A DNA stretch of 64,000 bases, taken from the NCBI RefSeq assembly GCF_003400205.1, contig NZ_QUQV01000001.1:62001-126000 (forward strand). Direction: 5' to 3'. Position 1 is the first letter of the stretch; the number at the start of each line of letters is the position of its first letter. Under the pieces are notes generated by a model. It was given only the letters and a program-made list of their open reading frames with translations. It ran no database searches and had not been told where the DNA came from. This DNA comes from Bacillus sp. HNG (lineage in GTDB: Bacteria; Bacillota; Bacilli; Bacillales; Bacillaceae_L). Below, one piece after another: positions 43,037-52,495 of this stretch. Both the position numbers and the translations under genes were made by a program.

Positions 43037-44401
43037 CTATTCTTTACCTAATTCGACTTGAGCTACTTTCTTCTGAACAATCAGCAATCGTCCTGATAAC
43101 GTAATAGCACCAGCGGCAAGTCCGACAATTAATCCTATCCAATATCCGAACGCACCAAGGTTGGTATATTGGGCCAACACATACCCTACCGGTAATCCAA
43201 TTACCCAATAGGAGATAAGTGTCATTACAAAGGTTGTGTTTACATCTTTATATCCGCGAAGTGCTCCTTGTATCGGTGCTGCGATTGCATCTGAGAGCTG
43301 GAAGAAGATTGCATAAATCAAAAATTGAGTTGTTAACTCAATAACGGCTACATTTGTAGAGTACATTTTTGAAATCGGCTCTTGGAATACTAAAATAATC
43401 ATTGCACAGACAAGTGCCATCACCACTGCAATACATATGCCTAAAACACTATATTGTTTTGCATCCTTAAATCGATTTGCACCGACCTCAAAACCAACCA
43501 CAATTGTTAAAGCCATTGAAATACTTAACGGAATCATGTAAAGCAAACTCGAAAAATTGATAGCAACCTGATGAGCTGCAATCGTAATCGTATTAAATTG
43601 ACTCATGAGTAACGTCACAGCAGAGAAAATACTTGTTTCGAAAAAGATTGCAAACCCAATGGGCAAACCGAGCTTCAATATTTCACCCCAACTTGGAAGT
43701 GACACAGCATAAAGTTTGCGAAATACGCGATACTCGACAAATGGTGTTCGATTTAAAATAATCCAAACAGCTATAATCACGATCAGCCAATATGTGATTG
43801 CAGTAGCATATCCAGCACCAGCACCGCCTAACTCAGGAAAGCCCAATTTCCCAAAAATCAACAAGTAATTAAACAACACATTTATAGGTAATGAAGAAAG
43901 AGTGATAATCATCGATACACGCGTGTGACCCAATGCATCAATAAAAGATCTCAATACTGAATACACAAAAAGTGGTACAATTCCAAATGACAACCCGATT
44001 ATATATTCTTTTGCAATTTCGCGAACCTCGGATTCAAGCTTCATGAGGTCTAAAATCGGATCTAACACAAAGGAGCCAACAATGGCGACGACTAGTGCAA
44101 TCACAATCGAGATATAAACACCTTGTATGACCGAATAGGGTACTTTATCCCTTTGTTTGGCACCTACATACTGAGCGATTATAGGTGTGATGGCTACTAA
44201 AATTCCTGACAATCCAGTATACACTGGTACCCAAAGACTCGATCCAATCGCTACACCGGCAAGATCATTTGCCCCGGCACGCCCTGACATCATCGTATCC
44301 ACAAAATTGATGAGATTTAGACCTACCTGTGTAATGAGAATAGGAAAGAGGATATGCACAAATAATTTATATTTTTCTGTTAGATTAAATGTTTGGTTCA
44401 T
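43037..44401 (-). CDS. MATE family efflux transporter
   Basis: 454 residues and about 12 membrane helices. The N-terminal LTEKYKLFVHILFPILITQV and the VDTMMSGRAGANDLAGVAIG motif are typical of NorM-type MATE exporters (Na+ or H+ driven). GAAGGAAATG before the ATG at 44401 includes the RBS. Substrates cannot be read from sequence. It is monocistronic. Confidence 0.92.
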   Translation of the reverse strand: MNQTFNLTEKYKLFVHILFPILITQVGLNLINFVDTMMSGRAGANDLAGVAIGSSLWVPVYTGLSGILVAITPIIAQYVGAKQRDKVPYSVIQGVYISIVIALVVAIVGSFVLDPILDLMKLESEVREIAKEYIIGLSFGIVPLFVYSVLRSFIDALGHTRVSMIITLSSLPINVLFNYLLIFGKLGFPELGGAGAGYATAITYWLIVIIAVWIILNRTPFVEYRVFRKLYAVSLPSWGEILKLGLPIGFAIFFETSIFSAVTLLMSQFNTITIAAHQVAINFSSLLYMIPLSISMALTIVVGFEVGANRFKDAKQYSVLGICIAVVMALVCAMIILVFQEPISKMYSTNVAVIELTTQFLIYAIFFQLSDAIAAPIQGALRGYKDVNTTFVMTLISYWVIGLPVGYVLAQYTNLGAFGYWIGLIVGLAAGAITLSGRLLIVQKKVAQVELGKE

Positions 44402-44583
44402 TACATTTCCTTCTACCTTCCATATTGATTAATGGATTATATCACAAAAATGACATGATTGAAGGAAAAATTTATTCTTACCAACATACAAGACTCGTTC
44501 TTTTCTCTTTTTTGGTGTAAAGTAGTAAACGGGTATGAAAATTACCATTATAATCGAAACTAAGAGTGAAGGGGGAATCCAAC

Positions 44584-45822
44584 TTGATAAAGTTATTTTC
44601 AGATAGTGATTTAGATGGAGTAGGATGTGGACTTGTTGCCAAGCTAGCATTTGGTGATGAAGTTGATGTCTCCTATTGCTCTTACCGAAACTTAAACGAG
44701 CGTGTGGAAAAATATATTGAAAATCCTGATCACAATCAAGCAAAGGTATACATAACTGATCTTGCGGTCAATGACAAAAATGAAAAAGCATTGGAAAAAA
44801 GACATAAAGCCGGGCACCATATACAAATGGTAGATCATCACAAAACGGCGATGCATTTTAATAAGTATGATTGGGGTTTTGTCCTGGCTGAATATGAATC
44901 AGGCAAGAAGACGTGTGCAACCTCACTTTACTATGAATTTCTTCTTGAAAAAAATCTCATTCAAGAACATAAAGGATTAGAAGAATTTATCGAGCTTGTA
45001 AGACTTTATGACACATGGGAGTGGGAGTCTGAAAATCGAGTTGAAGCAAAGCGACTTAATGATTTATTTTTTATTATTGGAATTGAAGAATTTGAGGAAA
45101 AAATGCTTGAAAGACTTCAAACGAACAGAGATTCCTTCCAGTTAACAGAGGCTGAAGATTTCTTATTAGATACTGAGGACAAGAAAATTGAGCGTTATAT
45201 TAATTCGAAAAATAGACAAATCGTTCAGACGTTTATCGAGGATTATTGTGTTGGTGTGGTTCATGCTGAGCAATATATTTCTGAGCTTGGAAATGCACTT
45301 GGTAAACTAAATCCACACTTGGACTTGATTGCGCTATTAAATGTTGGTACGAAAAAGATTGGACTTCGTACAATTCACGATGATGTAGACGTATCGGAAT
45401 TTGCAAAGCGATATGGTGGCGGGGGACATCCAAAGGCTTCTGGCTGTTCACTTGGTGACACGGCATTTGAGCTTTTTGTGAAAAATACGTTTCCATTATA
45501 TGCGATTCGCCATGATGCACCTGAAAACCAATATAACGTCAAAGGGAACGAACATGGGACTCTTCTTGTGAATCGAAAAGGAGAAAAGTCGTTTGTTTTC
45601 AAAAAAGAGGATCGATGGGTTATCCATCATGAGAAGAAAACTCTTGACGCAAAGTTTTCAACATTTGAAGAAGCGGAGCGTTTTGTGAAACGTCAATATG
45701 CAAGTGGCTTAGCCTTTGATAATGAACTTGTTTCTTATATAGGAGAGCATTTGAATAAGAAAGAAGATGCCATCAAGGCTAACCTTGACGGTTCACTTGT
45801 GAGTCTAAAGAACCAATTTTAA
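44584..45822 (+). CDS. nrnB: NanoRNase NrnB (DHH family)
   Basis: About 412 residues from TTG 44584, 8 nt after AAGGGGGA. The DHH domain shows FSDSDLDGVGCGL and MVDHHKT (metal ligands), and the C-terminal DHHA1 domain has YGGGGHPKASGCS. A further C-terminal region (about 320-412) resembles the extension of B. subtilis YngD/NrnB. Degrades 2-5-mer RNAs. RBS and length support this start over the longer frame. Confidence 0.88.
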   Translation: MIKLFSDSDLDGVGCGLVAKLAFGDEVDVSYCSYRNLNERVEKYIENPDHNQAKVYITDLAVNDKNEKALEKRHKAGHHIQMVDHHKTAMHFNKYDWGFVLAEYESGKKTCATSLYYEFLLEKNLIQEHKGLEEFIELVRLYDTWEWESENRVEAKRLNDLFFIIGIEEFEEKMLERLQTNRDSFQLTEAEDFLLDTEDKKIERYINSKNRQIVQTFIEDYCVGVVHAEQYISELGNALGKLNPHLDLIALLNVGTKKIGLRTIHDDVDVSEFAKRYGGGGHPKASGCSLGDTAFELFVKNTFPLYAIRHDAPENQYNVKGNEHGTLLVNRKGEKSFVFKKEDRWVIHHEKKTLDAKFSTFEEAERFVKRQYASGLAFDNELVSYIGEHLNKKEDAIKANLDGSLVSLKNQF

Positions 45823-45853
45823 ATGAAACGTGTGTTCGTATGGTAAAATGTGC

Positions 45854-45859
45854 TATAAT
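45854..45859 (+). promoter_or_regulatory. Extended -10 promoter of the toxin mRNA
   Basis: TGCTATAAT forms an extended -10 (TGn plus TATAAT at 45854-45859) with a poor -35, 68 nt before the toxin ATG. Confidence 0.6.
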
Positions 45860-45926
45860 AAAATGGCAATAGATTGTCCATAAGGGTGGTCGGCTAAGCT
45901 CCCAAGTGAAAGGGGGTGATGCCTAT

Positions 45927-46013
45927 ATGACGATTTATGAGAGCCTTGTGATTATGCTTTCGTTTGCGTCTCTTGTTGTTGCGATTTTATCTTTTGACAA
46001 CAATAAAAAATAG
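45927..46013 (+). CDS. Type I toxin peptide, TxpA/BsrG-like (28 aa)
   Basis: MTIYESLVIMLSFASLVVAI plus LSFDNNKK: a short hydrophobic helix starting M-T/S-x-Y-E-S/A-L with a charged tail, the hallmark of the holin-like toxin family that includes TxpA and BsrG. AGGGGGTGAT lies 7 nt before the ATG. Acts in the cell membrane. Its 3' end overlaps a convergent antisense RNA (see below), which should repress it by pairing with the mRNA. Confidence 0.85.
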   Translation: MTIYESLVIMLSFASLVVAILSFDNNKK

Positions 46014-46144
46014 ACCTCCCTTATTCCGCTAAAAATCGGGTGAGGTCTATTTCATCTTAGGCTGATCCTCTTAGTGGGACCATTCTATTGCTAGACCGTA
46101 GATGCTGCCAACATCTGCGGTCTATTTGTATTTTACGAGTATTT
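46003..46144 (-). ncRNA. Candidate antisense antitoxin RNA
   Basis: Minus strand: an extended -10 TGGTATGAT (TATGAT at 46151-46156) predicts a start near 46144. The RNA runs left for about 140 nt to a 10-bp hairpin AATAGACCTC/GAGGTCTATT (46009-46051) followed by a T-rich tail opposite the A run at 46005-46010. Thus its 3' end covers the last toxin codons and it is fully complementary to the toxin mRNA 3' region, the layout known for txpA/ratA and bsrG/SR4. Confidence 0.7.
46092..46134 (+). terminator. Terminator of the toxin mRNA
   Basis: 13-bp stem TAGACCGTAGATG/CATCTGCGGTCTA (one G-U pair), 7-nt loop, and a TTTGTATTTT tail. Its position makes the toxin transcript overlap the antisense RNA by more than 100 nt. 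Confidence 0.8.
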
Positions 46145-46278
46145 ATTAATATCATACCATACTTTCAGTAAAAATGGCACAAATACTTGAATTTCAAGGT
46201 GTATTGATTGCCCTATAGTCCAAACTTCGATAAAATACATCAGGGTACAAAGATAAGTATGAGAGGATTTGATACTTC

Positions 46279-47163
46279 ATGACAATTCAACTAGACGAAT
46301 TGAAGTTACCGACAAATATACAAACTGAAATTTCAAATAGAAAGAATCGTGTTTCTGCTGATGAGCTTTTAATCGGCAAAGGGGGATATACACCATCAGA
46401 TATCAATATTATTCGAGATGCCATCATTGCCCTAAGTATTGGCAAAAACGTGCTCTTAAAGGGTCCAACAGGTTCAGGGAAAACCAAGCTGGCTGAAACC
46501 ATTTCTCATTTATTTCAACAGCCTATGTACAGTATTAACTGTTCCGTCGACCTGGATGCAGAAGCGTTACTTGGCTATAAAACGATCCAAGAGCAAGAAG
46601 GTAAGATGAAAATCGAATTTGTTGCAGGACCTGTTATCAATGCAATGAAAAAAGGATATCTCCTATACATCGATGAAATCAATATGGCGAAGCCAGAAAC
46701 CTTGCCGATTTTAAACGGGGTGCTTGATTATCGAAAAATGATTACGAATCCGTTTACGGCTGAAGTTGTTCGTGCCGAGAATGGCTTTGGTGTTATTGCT
46801 GCGATTAATGAGGGCTATGTTGGAACGGTCCCTTTAAATGAAGCGTTGAAAAACCGCTTTGTTGTCATTGACGTTCCTTATATTCAAGGAGAAACGCTAA
46901 AGGAAGTGCTTCAATCACAAACTGCCTTACAGGATGAACAACTAATCAATAGATTTGTTTCCTTATCATCTGATTTAATCACCCAGGTTCGTGGAGGAAT
47001 GCTGTCTGAAGAGGCGGCATCCATTCGTGCATTGATTGATACTTGTGATTTAGCGATGTATATGCCACCATTGCGTGCCATCGAACGCGGTATTATTGAA
47101 AAACTTGAAGATGATCGAGAGAAAGCAGCGGTTAAAAATATAGCAGAAACTCTGTTTGAGTGA
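46279..47163 (+). CDS. yojN: MoxR-type AAA+ ATPase, YojN
   Basis: 294 residues. Walker [15 protein letters not shown], Walker [12 protein letters not shown] and sensor-like GVIAAINEG, with the MoxR family ARF at [13 protein letters not shown]. Pairs with the VWA gene just downstream, as MoxR ATPases usually do, and probably remodels or inserts a metal cofactor into a target. ATG 46279 has GAGAGGAT upstream. The next gene overlaps or is only a few bases away. It corresponds to B. subtilis yojN. Confidence 0.88.
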   Translation: MTIQLDELKLPTNIQTEISNRKNRVSADELLIGKGGYTPSDINIIRDAIIALSIGKNVLLKGPTGSGKTKLAETISHLFQQPMYSINCSVDLDAEALLGYKTIQEQEGKMKIEFVAGPVINAMKKGYLLYIDEINMAKPETLPILNGVLDYRKMITNPFTAEVVRAENGFGVIAAINEGYVGTVPLNEALKNRFVVIDVPYIQGETLKEVLQSQTALQDEQLINRFVSLSSDLITQVRGGMLSEEAASIRALIDTCDLAMYMPPLRAIERGIIEKLEDDREKAAVKNIAETLFE

Positions 47164-47173
47164 GGTTTTACCA

Positions 47174-49090
47174 ATGAGATTTATTCAATTTAATGATAAA
47201 AAGGTCGACTCCTTTTTGTTCATGGAATTATCCGACCTTGCCAAAACAATCTCGAAAAATCCTGAACTTGAAGTGGAGTTAGGCTATAAATCATACCTCG
47301 ATCCGATTCAACAAAAAGTCATCATTAGTCATTTTTGGGACAATCGCCCAACAAACGACAAACGAAATGGATTATTAAGTGATGTCTTTTTACGAACAAT
47401 TGGCAGTATGAACTACACGGATTTTAAGGAAATTGATCAATATGTGAAGTATTGTAAAAGAAATGACCTTCCAAGTTTTGCAAAACAGCTGTTCATGCTT
47501 TTTGAAGATTTTCGATTAGAAGAGCTTTGTATAAAAGAACGGCCGGGAACACGGAAGTCTTTTTCTGAAAGACGAAGAATTTATCGGAAGTATTATGACG
47601 ATCAGCTTCATGTAAATATGGTTAAGAGCGTTCCAACCGATTCTCTGTTTAATGCACTATTTTTACTGTTAACAGCTGAATCCCCACTTGAGGAGATTCC
47701 GTCAATTCAAGAAAAAATTGACCTTGTCATTCCTTTTATACGAGGCCAAATTGCGAAAGTTTTTGATGCAAAATCAACGAAAGACATTATAAAGATTTGT
47801 AAAGAAATCATTGATGTGTTAGAGGATGTCCTAGATGAAGATATGTTAAATACCTATTTTCATTTACCAGAGCTTGATTATGCCATCCTTGAGGACGGTT
47901 TGACAATCACCGATTTAAAACGCAAGGATAAGTTGAAAAACAATGATGTGCTTGATGATGTAAAAAAAGGGGATGAGGATATCCATGAGGAAAAGTTCGA
48001 AACCTGGCATCGTGAAACAAGCACACCAACAAAAAGTTTTTTACAATTTGATTTGGAACAAGGTTCAAGAACGAATTTGATGGGGGAAGGAGCAAGAGAA
48101 GGCGAAGAGGGTGACCAAGCGTTAGGGATTGCCCAAGGTTCGTCTCGTCAAAGCAAAAACAGCGATTACTCCAAACTTGAAGCAATGGAAATGATTCATT
48201 CCGAAAAGGAAGGTTCCTCAGAATCGGAATTTGGAAAAGATAATCGATTTGCATATCCAGTCTTCAAGAATGCCCGAAAGCCTTTAGATGATGAGGTTAT
48301 TCAATACGAAAAAAATAAAGCAATCATTGCTCCGTATCAGAAAAAGCTTAAACAAATGATTTTAAAAACATTGGAACATAAAAAGAATCTTCCAAGAGGA
48401 GATTTACATTTTGGAAGATTAAATAAAAAGCTTATTCGTATTTTTACGGATGACAATCCAAGATTATTTTATAAAAAAGAACAGCCATCCCATCAAATTG
48501 ATGCAGTATTCTCGTTATTAGTTGATTGCTCCGCTTCAATGTACGATAAAATGGATCAAACGAAGCTTGGGATTGCACTGTTTCATGAAGCTTTAAAATC
48601 AGTTCAGGTTCCTCATGATGTAACAGGTTTCTGGGAGGATACCAATGATGCAGATAGTACGAAGCAACCGAATTATATGCAAACGGTGATTGATTTTGAT
48701 TCTAGTCTGAAACGAAGCTATGGTGCGGAAATCATGCAGCTTGAACCAGAGGAAGACAATCGTGATGGTTTTTCGATTCGTTTACAAACGAAAAAACTGT
48801 TACAGCGTAGTGAAAAACAAAAATTCTTACTTGTTTTTTCTGACGGTGAACCTGCAGCATTTGATTATGAGCAAAATGGAATTATTGATACACATGAAGC
48901 TGTTCTAAAAGCACGGAAACACGGCATTGAGGTTATTAATGTTTTCTTATCAAATGGAGAGATTGATGAAGGTCAGAAAACAACGATTCAAAACATTTAC
49001 GGAAAGTACAGCATTTTAGTCCCTAACATCGACCAACTACCAGATGTACTGTTTCCTTTATTAAAAAAGCTATTGTATAAGAGTATCTAA
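47174..49090 (+). CDS. yojO: VWA-domain protein, YojO (CobT-like)
   Basis: 638 residues from ATG 47174, where TGAGG lies about 8 nt upstream; an in-frame TTG 47156 lies before it. The first 400 residues are helical and unique to the family (MRFIQFNDKKVDSFLFMELS, RDLEDFRLEEL-like). A low-complexity Gly/Glu segment follows (about 295-340). A C-terminal von Willebrand A domain has the MIDAS motif LVDCSASMYDK and a later FLLVFSDGEPAAF. With YojN it forms a MoxR/VWA chaperone-like pair. Confidence 0.88.
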   Translation: MRFIQFNDKKVDSFLFMELSDLAKTISKNPELEVELGYKSYLDPIQQKVIISHFWDNRPTNDKRNGLLSDVFLRTIGSMNYTDFKEIDQYVKYCKRNDLPSFAKQLFMLFEDFRLEELCIKERPGTRKSFSERRRIYRKYYDDQLHVNMVKSVPTDSLFNALFLLLTAESPLEEIPSIQEKIDLVIPFIRGQIAKVFDAKSTKDIIKICKEIIDVLEDVLDEDMLNTYFHLPELDYAILEDGLTITDLKRKDKLKNNDVLDDVKKGDEDIHEEKFETWHRETSTPTKSFLQFDLEQGSRTNLMGEGAREGEEGDQALGIAQGSSRQSKNSDYSKLEAMEMIHSEKEGSSESEFGKDNRFAYPVFKNARKPLDDEVIQYEKNKAIIAPYQKKLKQMILKTLEHKKNLPRGDLHFGRLNKKLIRIFTDDNPRLFYKKEQPSHQIDAVFSLLVDCSASMYDKMDQTKLGIALFHEALKSVQVPHDVTGFWEDTNDADSTKQPNYMQTVIDFDSSLKRSYGAEIMQLEPEEDNRDGFSIRLQTKKLLQRSEKQKFLLVFSDGEPAAFDYEQNGIIDTHEAVLKARKHGIEVINVFLSNGEIDEGQKTTIQNIYGKYSILVPNIDQLPDVLFPLLKKLLYKSI

Positions 49091-49098
49091 ATTGAAAG

Positions 49099-49132
49099 GG
49101 AGCAAAGCCGCTCGCAAAAGGCTTTGCTCCTT
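49099..49132. terminator. Bidirectional terminator
   Basis: Perfect 11-bp stem GGAGCAAAGCC/GGCTTTGCTCC with 10-nt loop, between yojO and the convergent LuxR gene. Confidence 0.8.
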
Positions 49133-49142
49133 ACAATTATGC

Positions 49143-50006
49143 TTACAGACTAATAATACCCCTTGAAGCCCCAAGTACTGCTGCATGAGTCCGATTTTTC
49201 GCACCTAACTTTTTGATGATTGTCGATACATAATCTCTGACAGTATAGCTGCTTAGCTTTAATTCATTTGCAGCCTCTGATATTGATAAACCATTGGCCA
49301 TTAACTGAAGTACATCGATTTCCCTAGGTGTTAACGGTTTTTCTGTCACTGGTGTCATTGAAGACATTCTACCTTCCCAGTGGGCATCAAGCAATTCTGC
49401 AGCACTCTGGCCAAACCTCATCAACGGGATCAAAAATTCCTGTGATAACTCAAAAGACGTATTCTCACCACAATCAAGAATAGCAATTCCGGTTAGTTTA
49501 TTTTTAGAAGAAACAAATAGCGGGACCATTACGACTGATTTTAGCTTGAATTTTTGAACATATTCAGCAGGGAAATGGTCTTCGGCATTTGCGATGTAAA
49601 TGGGTTGTAGATTAATGAGCTTTTTGATGTTATGTACGACAGGTAGTATGTTTGAAATGTTTTCAGTAATTTTTTCAATATCCTTTAAACGATAACCCAT
49701 TAAACCCACGCCATTTTCTCTCTCGTGTGTAAACAACGCACAGCGGGTAAAAGGAAGACAATGGACAAATCCTGAGATAATGTTTTCTACACTTTGCTGA
49801 AAGTTCCCTGACCGTATAATCCATTGGTTAAATAAGAGAAGGGCATCATTTTCATAATCATGTGAGGGAGTTGTCTTTTTTTGTTCGGATTCAATTTTTA
49901 CTTGTAATGTGGAGAGTAAATCTGTAAGTGAGATGTCTGATAACCGAACTGTTTGAAGTTGGTCTATGGAGTATTGAGAATGCCTTGATACTAAATCCTT
50001 ACTCAT
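49143..50006 (-). CDS. GAF-LuxR transcriptional regulator
   Basis: 287 residues. Residues about 70-205 look like a GAF sensor (CALFTHERENGVGLMGYRLK, VVMVPLFVSSKNKLTGIAIL) and the C terminus is a LuxR helix-turn-helix (PLTPREIDVLQLMANGLSIS, SSYTVRDYVSTIIKKLGAKN). No receiver domain, so it is not a classical response regulator; the GAF part may bind a small molecule. The ATG at 50006 has no clear Shine-Dalgarno. Target unknown. Confidence 0.85.
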   Translation of the reverse strand: MSKDLVSRHSQYSIDQLQTVRLSDISLTDLLSTLQVKIESEQKKTTPSHDYENDALLLFNQWIIRSGNFQQSVENIISGFVHCLPFTRCALFTHERENGVGLMGYRLKDIEKITENISNILPVVHNIKKLINLQPIYIANAEDHFPAEYVQKFKLKSVVMVPLFVSSKNKLTGIAILDCGENTSFELSQEFLIPLMRFGQSAAELLDAHWEGRMSSMTPVTEKPLTPREIDVLQLMANGLSISEAANELKLSSYTVRDYVSTIIKKLGAKNRTHAAVLGASRGIISL

Positions 50007-50124
50007 TTTTGAGAATAAATACCATCACAAATCATGTACTGCCATTAAATTTAGGAACAAAAACATTATTGAATGTATTAATGGAACCGGTGGATGCATT
50101 AAGCGTTAATATTTTAAAACTATG

Positions 50125-50153
50125 AATCCAGCTGTTTTAGCTGGATTTTTTCT
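50125..50153 (+). terminator. Orphan plus-strand terminator
   Basis: Perfect 9-bp stem AATCCAGCT/AGCTGGATT with T6 run. No convincing plus-strand gene ends here: the region 50007-50124 holds only a short frame without a ribosome site. A small RNA or remnant gene is possible. Confidence 0.75.
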
Positions 50154-50217
50154 TTAATAGAATGATATATCATCCCTTATCATATGATGAAGTATCAAGG
50201 TAAATGGGGTGAAGAGC

Positions 50218-50616
50218 ATGCAAGAATCAAAGCCTTTTACACAAATTCCAGAAGAACTTATTACAAGATATTTTACATTAAGTGAAAAAGCGAAGGAAAT
50301 TGAGAAAGAATTAAAAGAGATGAAAAAGGTCTTAAATGTTTATTTTGATGAAACTGTAGGAAAACATGAAAAAGGAGAGTCAGTCGTAGGAGATTTCAAG
50401 ATACAACGACAAATACGTTGGTCTGAAAGCTACCATGATGAAAAAATGGTTAATCGTTTAGAAGAGTTAAATTTGAACGATTGCATTCAAGTTATTAAAC
50501 AGCCTGATCAACAGAAAATTGAAGCGGCAATTACGCTGGGCCTGCTTGGACAAGCCGATATCGAGGATTGTATTCTGAAAAAGACAACAAATGCAATAAC
50601 TGTTCGTAAAATCTAA
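50218..50616 (+). CDS. Hypothetical coiled-coil protein (132 aa)
   Basis: ATG 50218 lies 6 nt after GGGGTG. A helix with heptad-like charges (FTLSEKAKEIEKELKEMKKV) is followed by a beta-containing part (VVGDFKIQRQIRWSES) and a helical C terminus. Not recognised, although small phage- or nuclease-inhibitor-like proteins share this build. A strong terminator follows. Confidence 0.6.
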   Translation: MQESKPFTQIPEELITRYFTLSEKAKEIEKELKEMKKVLNVYFDETVGKHEKGESVVGDFKIQRQIRWSESYHDEKMVNRLEELNLNDCIQVIKQPDQQKIEAAITLGLLGQADIEDCILKKTTNAITVRKI

Positions 50617-50645
50617 AAACAGGAGAGGCAACTCTCCTGTTTTTC
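50615..50645 (+). terminator. Rho-independent terminator
   Basis: 9-bp perfect stem ACAGGAGAG/CTCTCCTGT with a 4-nt loop and T5 run. Confidence 0.88.
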
Positions 50646-50681
50646 TTTACAGTCCTAGCTGAGATTATCGTCAAATTTCTA

Positions 50682-51128
50682 TTAATCCACAACAATATAA
50701 CCAATCATCGGACCATTACTGTTTTTGTCAGAGTGATTTAAACAAATAATGCGGTACATGCCTTCATCCTTAAAATTAGCTTTGAGCGAAATTTCTTCTC
50801 CTTTTTTCACAGTACCTTTAATGTCTGTACCTTCGATATAGAAGGAGTGCTCCTTGCCATTTACCCCATAAATATTGAAGGTTACATCTTTACCCTGAGG
50901 AACATATACCGTTCCTGGATTCCAGAAATAGGACTCGATTTCTTTGCCATCATCCATTTTTGATTTCAGTTCTCCAGTTGTGATATGTATCACAACATCG
51001 TTTTTCGCTGCTTGTGGGGCGATTGTAGGTATGATTTCAGGCTTCAGCCATATCCATCCTCCAATTATTACCACTGCAGCAACGAAAGCTGTTACAATCC
51101 AACTCCTTTTAATCACGATAAAATTCAT
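50682..51128 (-). CDS. Membrane-anchored cupredoxin (CoxII/nitrosocyanin-like)
   Basis: About 148 residues; ATG 51128 lies 7 nt from GGAGGG. One N-terminal membrane helix (SWIVTAFVAAVVIIGGWIW), then a cupredoxin beta barrel. Candidate copper ligands are the His in EHSFYIEG and the Cys and His in IICLNHSDKNSNGPM, i.e. a type 1 or CuA-like cluster. Length is short for cytochrome oxidase subunit II, so it is more likely a small copper protein for electron transfer or copper handling. Single gene. Confidence 0.75.
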   Translation of the reverse strand: MNFIVIKRSWIVTAFVAAVVIIGGWIWLKPEIIPTIAPQAAKNDVVIHITTGELKSKMDDGKEIESYFWNPGTVYVPQGKDVTFNIYGVNGKEHSFYIEGTDIKGTVKKGEEISLKANFKDEGMYRIICLNHSDKNSNGPMIGYIVVD

Positions 51129-51302
51129 CAATCAACCCTCCTATAGTTTATCTCTTTATAATGTATGCTTGGCCCACTATAAAACTTGTCTACTATTTTA
51201 ATTTTTTAAAAATTCAAAAAGGGAAAATGCGAAGTTTGTAGAATATAATAAATAACTTTGATTTTGTGCCTTTAAAAGATAGATTGAAAGGACTTGACAT
51301 AA

Positions 51303-52415
51303 ATGAATCCAGTAATTGGTGAACTCGTATATTTCCTCGAAAGCAATTTATCGATATTTTTAAAATCATGGAAAGATAAGACGGTGATGTCCGAGAATGA
51401 TTTTCATAAAGACAAATTGATATTAAATGGCTTAACTATGTTTGAAATGATCAAAAATTCATTAATTAATCCAATTGATGAAGAAAAACTTAAGACATTT
51501 GCCTATAAATTAGCTGAGGAACGCGTTGAGTCGAATATAAATATTGGGGAATTTGTCTATAATGTAAACCTTGGAAGAACTGAAATTTTAAAATACATAT
51601 ATAGATCAAACATTGATCATGATCAACTGGACCCTGTTTTTGAAGAGGTTAATCGGATATTTGATTTATTTTCCTATCATGCTGTATCCAAATATACAGA
51701 AATGAAAGAAAAGATGCTTCAGGAAAAGATACAATACATAGACCAGAGCCACCAGGAGCGCCTTACGATTTTAGGGCAAATGGCATCGACCTTTGTTCAT
51801 GAGTTCCGGAATCCACTAACAGCAGTAATCGGCTTTGTAAAATTAATAGGGAATGAAAACCCAGACATTAAATATTTAGATATTATTAGTCATGAATTAA
51901 ATCAATTAAACTATAAAATTTCGCAGTTTTTACACGTTTCTAAAAAAGAATTAATTGACAGCAATGAAAATCAAGTATCTTTACTGGATTTATTTACTGA
52001 AATCACGGAATTTATTTATGCAAGTATTTTAGATAGTGAGGTAAAAGTTCATATTGATATTGAATCTGATATTGTAATTACCGTAAATAAGGATGAAATC
52101 AGACAGGTCTTGCTAAATATTTTAATGAACTCTATAGATGCGTTAAAACAAAGGGATTTCGACCGCAACATCTGGATTAATGGACATCATATAAATAATC
52201 AGATTTTACTATCGGTTATGAATAATGGACCCGCCATTCCTAAAGAATCTTTGGCGACCATTTTCGAACCATTTTATACAACAAAAGAATTTGGAACAGG
52301 AATTGGTCTTTTCGTTTGTAAAAAAATTATTGAAAAACATGGGGGCACTATTGGATGTATCTCAAATTCAATAATGACTGAATTTAAAATTGTCTTACCC
52401 GTACATGAACAGTAA
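51303..52415 (+). CDS. Soluble sensor histidine kinase (sporulation-kinase-like)
   Basis: 370 residues without membrane helices. N-terminal 150 residues form a helical sensor region of unknown ligand. The H-box FVHEFRNPLTAVIGFVKLI places the phospho-His at about residue 164. The N box is NILMNSIDAL, the G boxes EFGTGIGLFV and following. AAAGGA lies about 10 nt before the ATG. No response regulator is adjacent, so it may be an orphan kinase feeding a phosphorelay such as Spo0F/Spo0A; that is inferred. Confidence 0.82.
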   Translation: MNPVIGELVYFLESNLSIFLKSWKDKTVMSENDFHKDKLILNGLTMFEMIKNSLINPIDEEKLKTFAYKLAEERVESNINIGEFVYNVNLGRTEILKYIYRSNIDHDQLDPVFEEVNRIFDLFSYHAVSKYTEMKEKMLQEKIQYIDQSHQERLTILGQMASTFVHEFRNPLTAVIGFVKLIGNENPDIKYLDIISHELNQLNYKISQFLHVSKKELIDSNENQVSLLDLFTEITEFIYASILDSEVKVHIDIESDIVITVNKDEIRQVLLNILMNSIDALKQRDFDRNIWINGHHINNQILLSVMNNGPAIPKESLATIFEPFYTTKEFGTGIGLFVCKKIIEKHGGTIGCISNSIMTEFKIVLPVHEQ

Positions 52416-52440
52416 ACTCGGCAATCAACCGGGTTTTTTT
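52414..52440 (+). terminator. Terminator of the kinase gene
   Basis: 8-bp stem AAACTCGG/CCGGGTTT (one G-U pair), 7-nt loop, T run. Confidence 0.85.
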
Positions 52441-52495
52441 TATGCCTTGCTAACTGAATCGTGTATAATAGATAGGGTGAATTGGAGGAGTTAAA

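Noticed and set aside
49928-50125. Plus-strand 65-codon frame over the LuxR start
   Set aside because: It overlaps the minus-strand regulator for about 80 bases, has no ribosome site and no recognisable motif.
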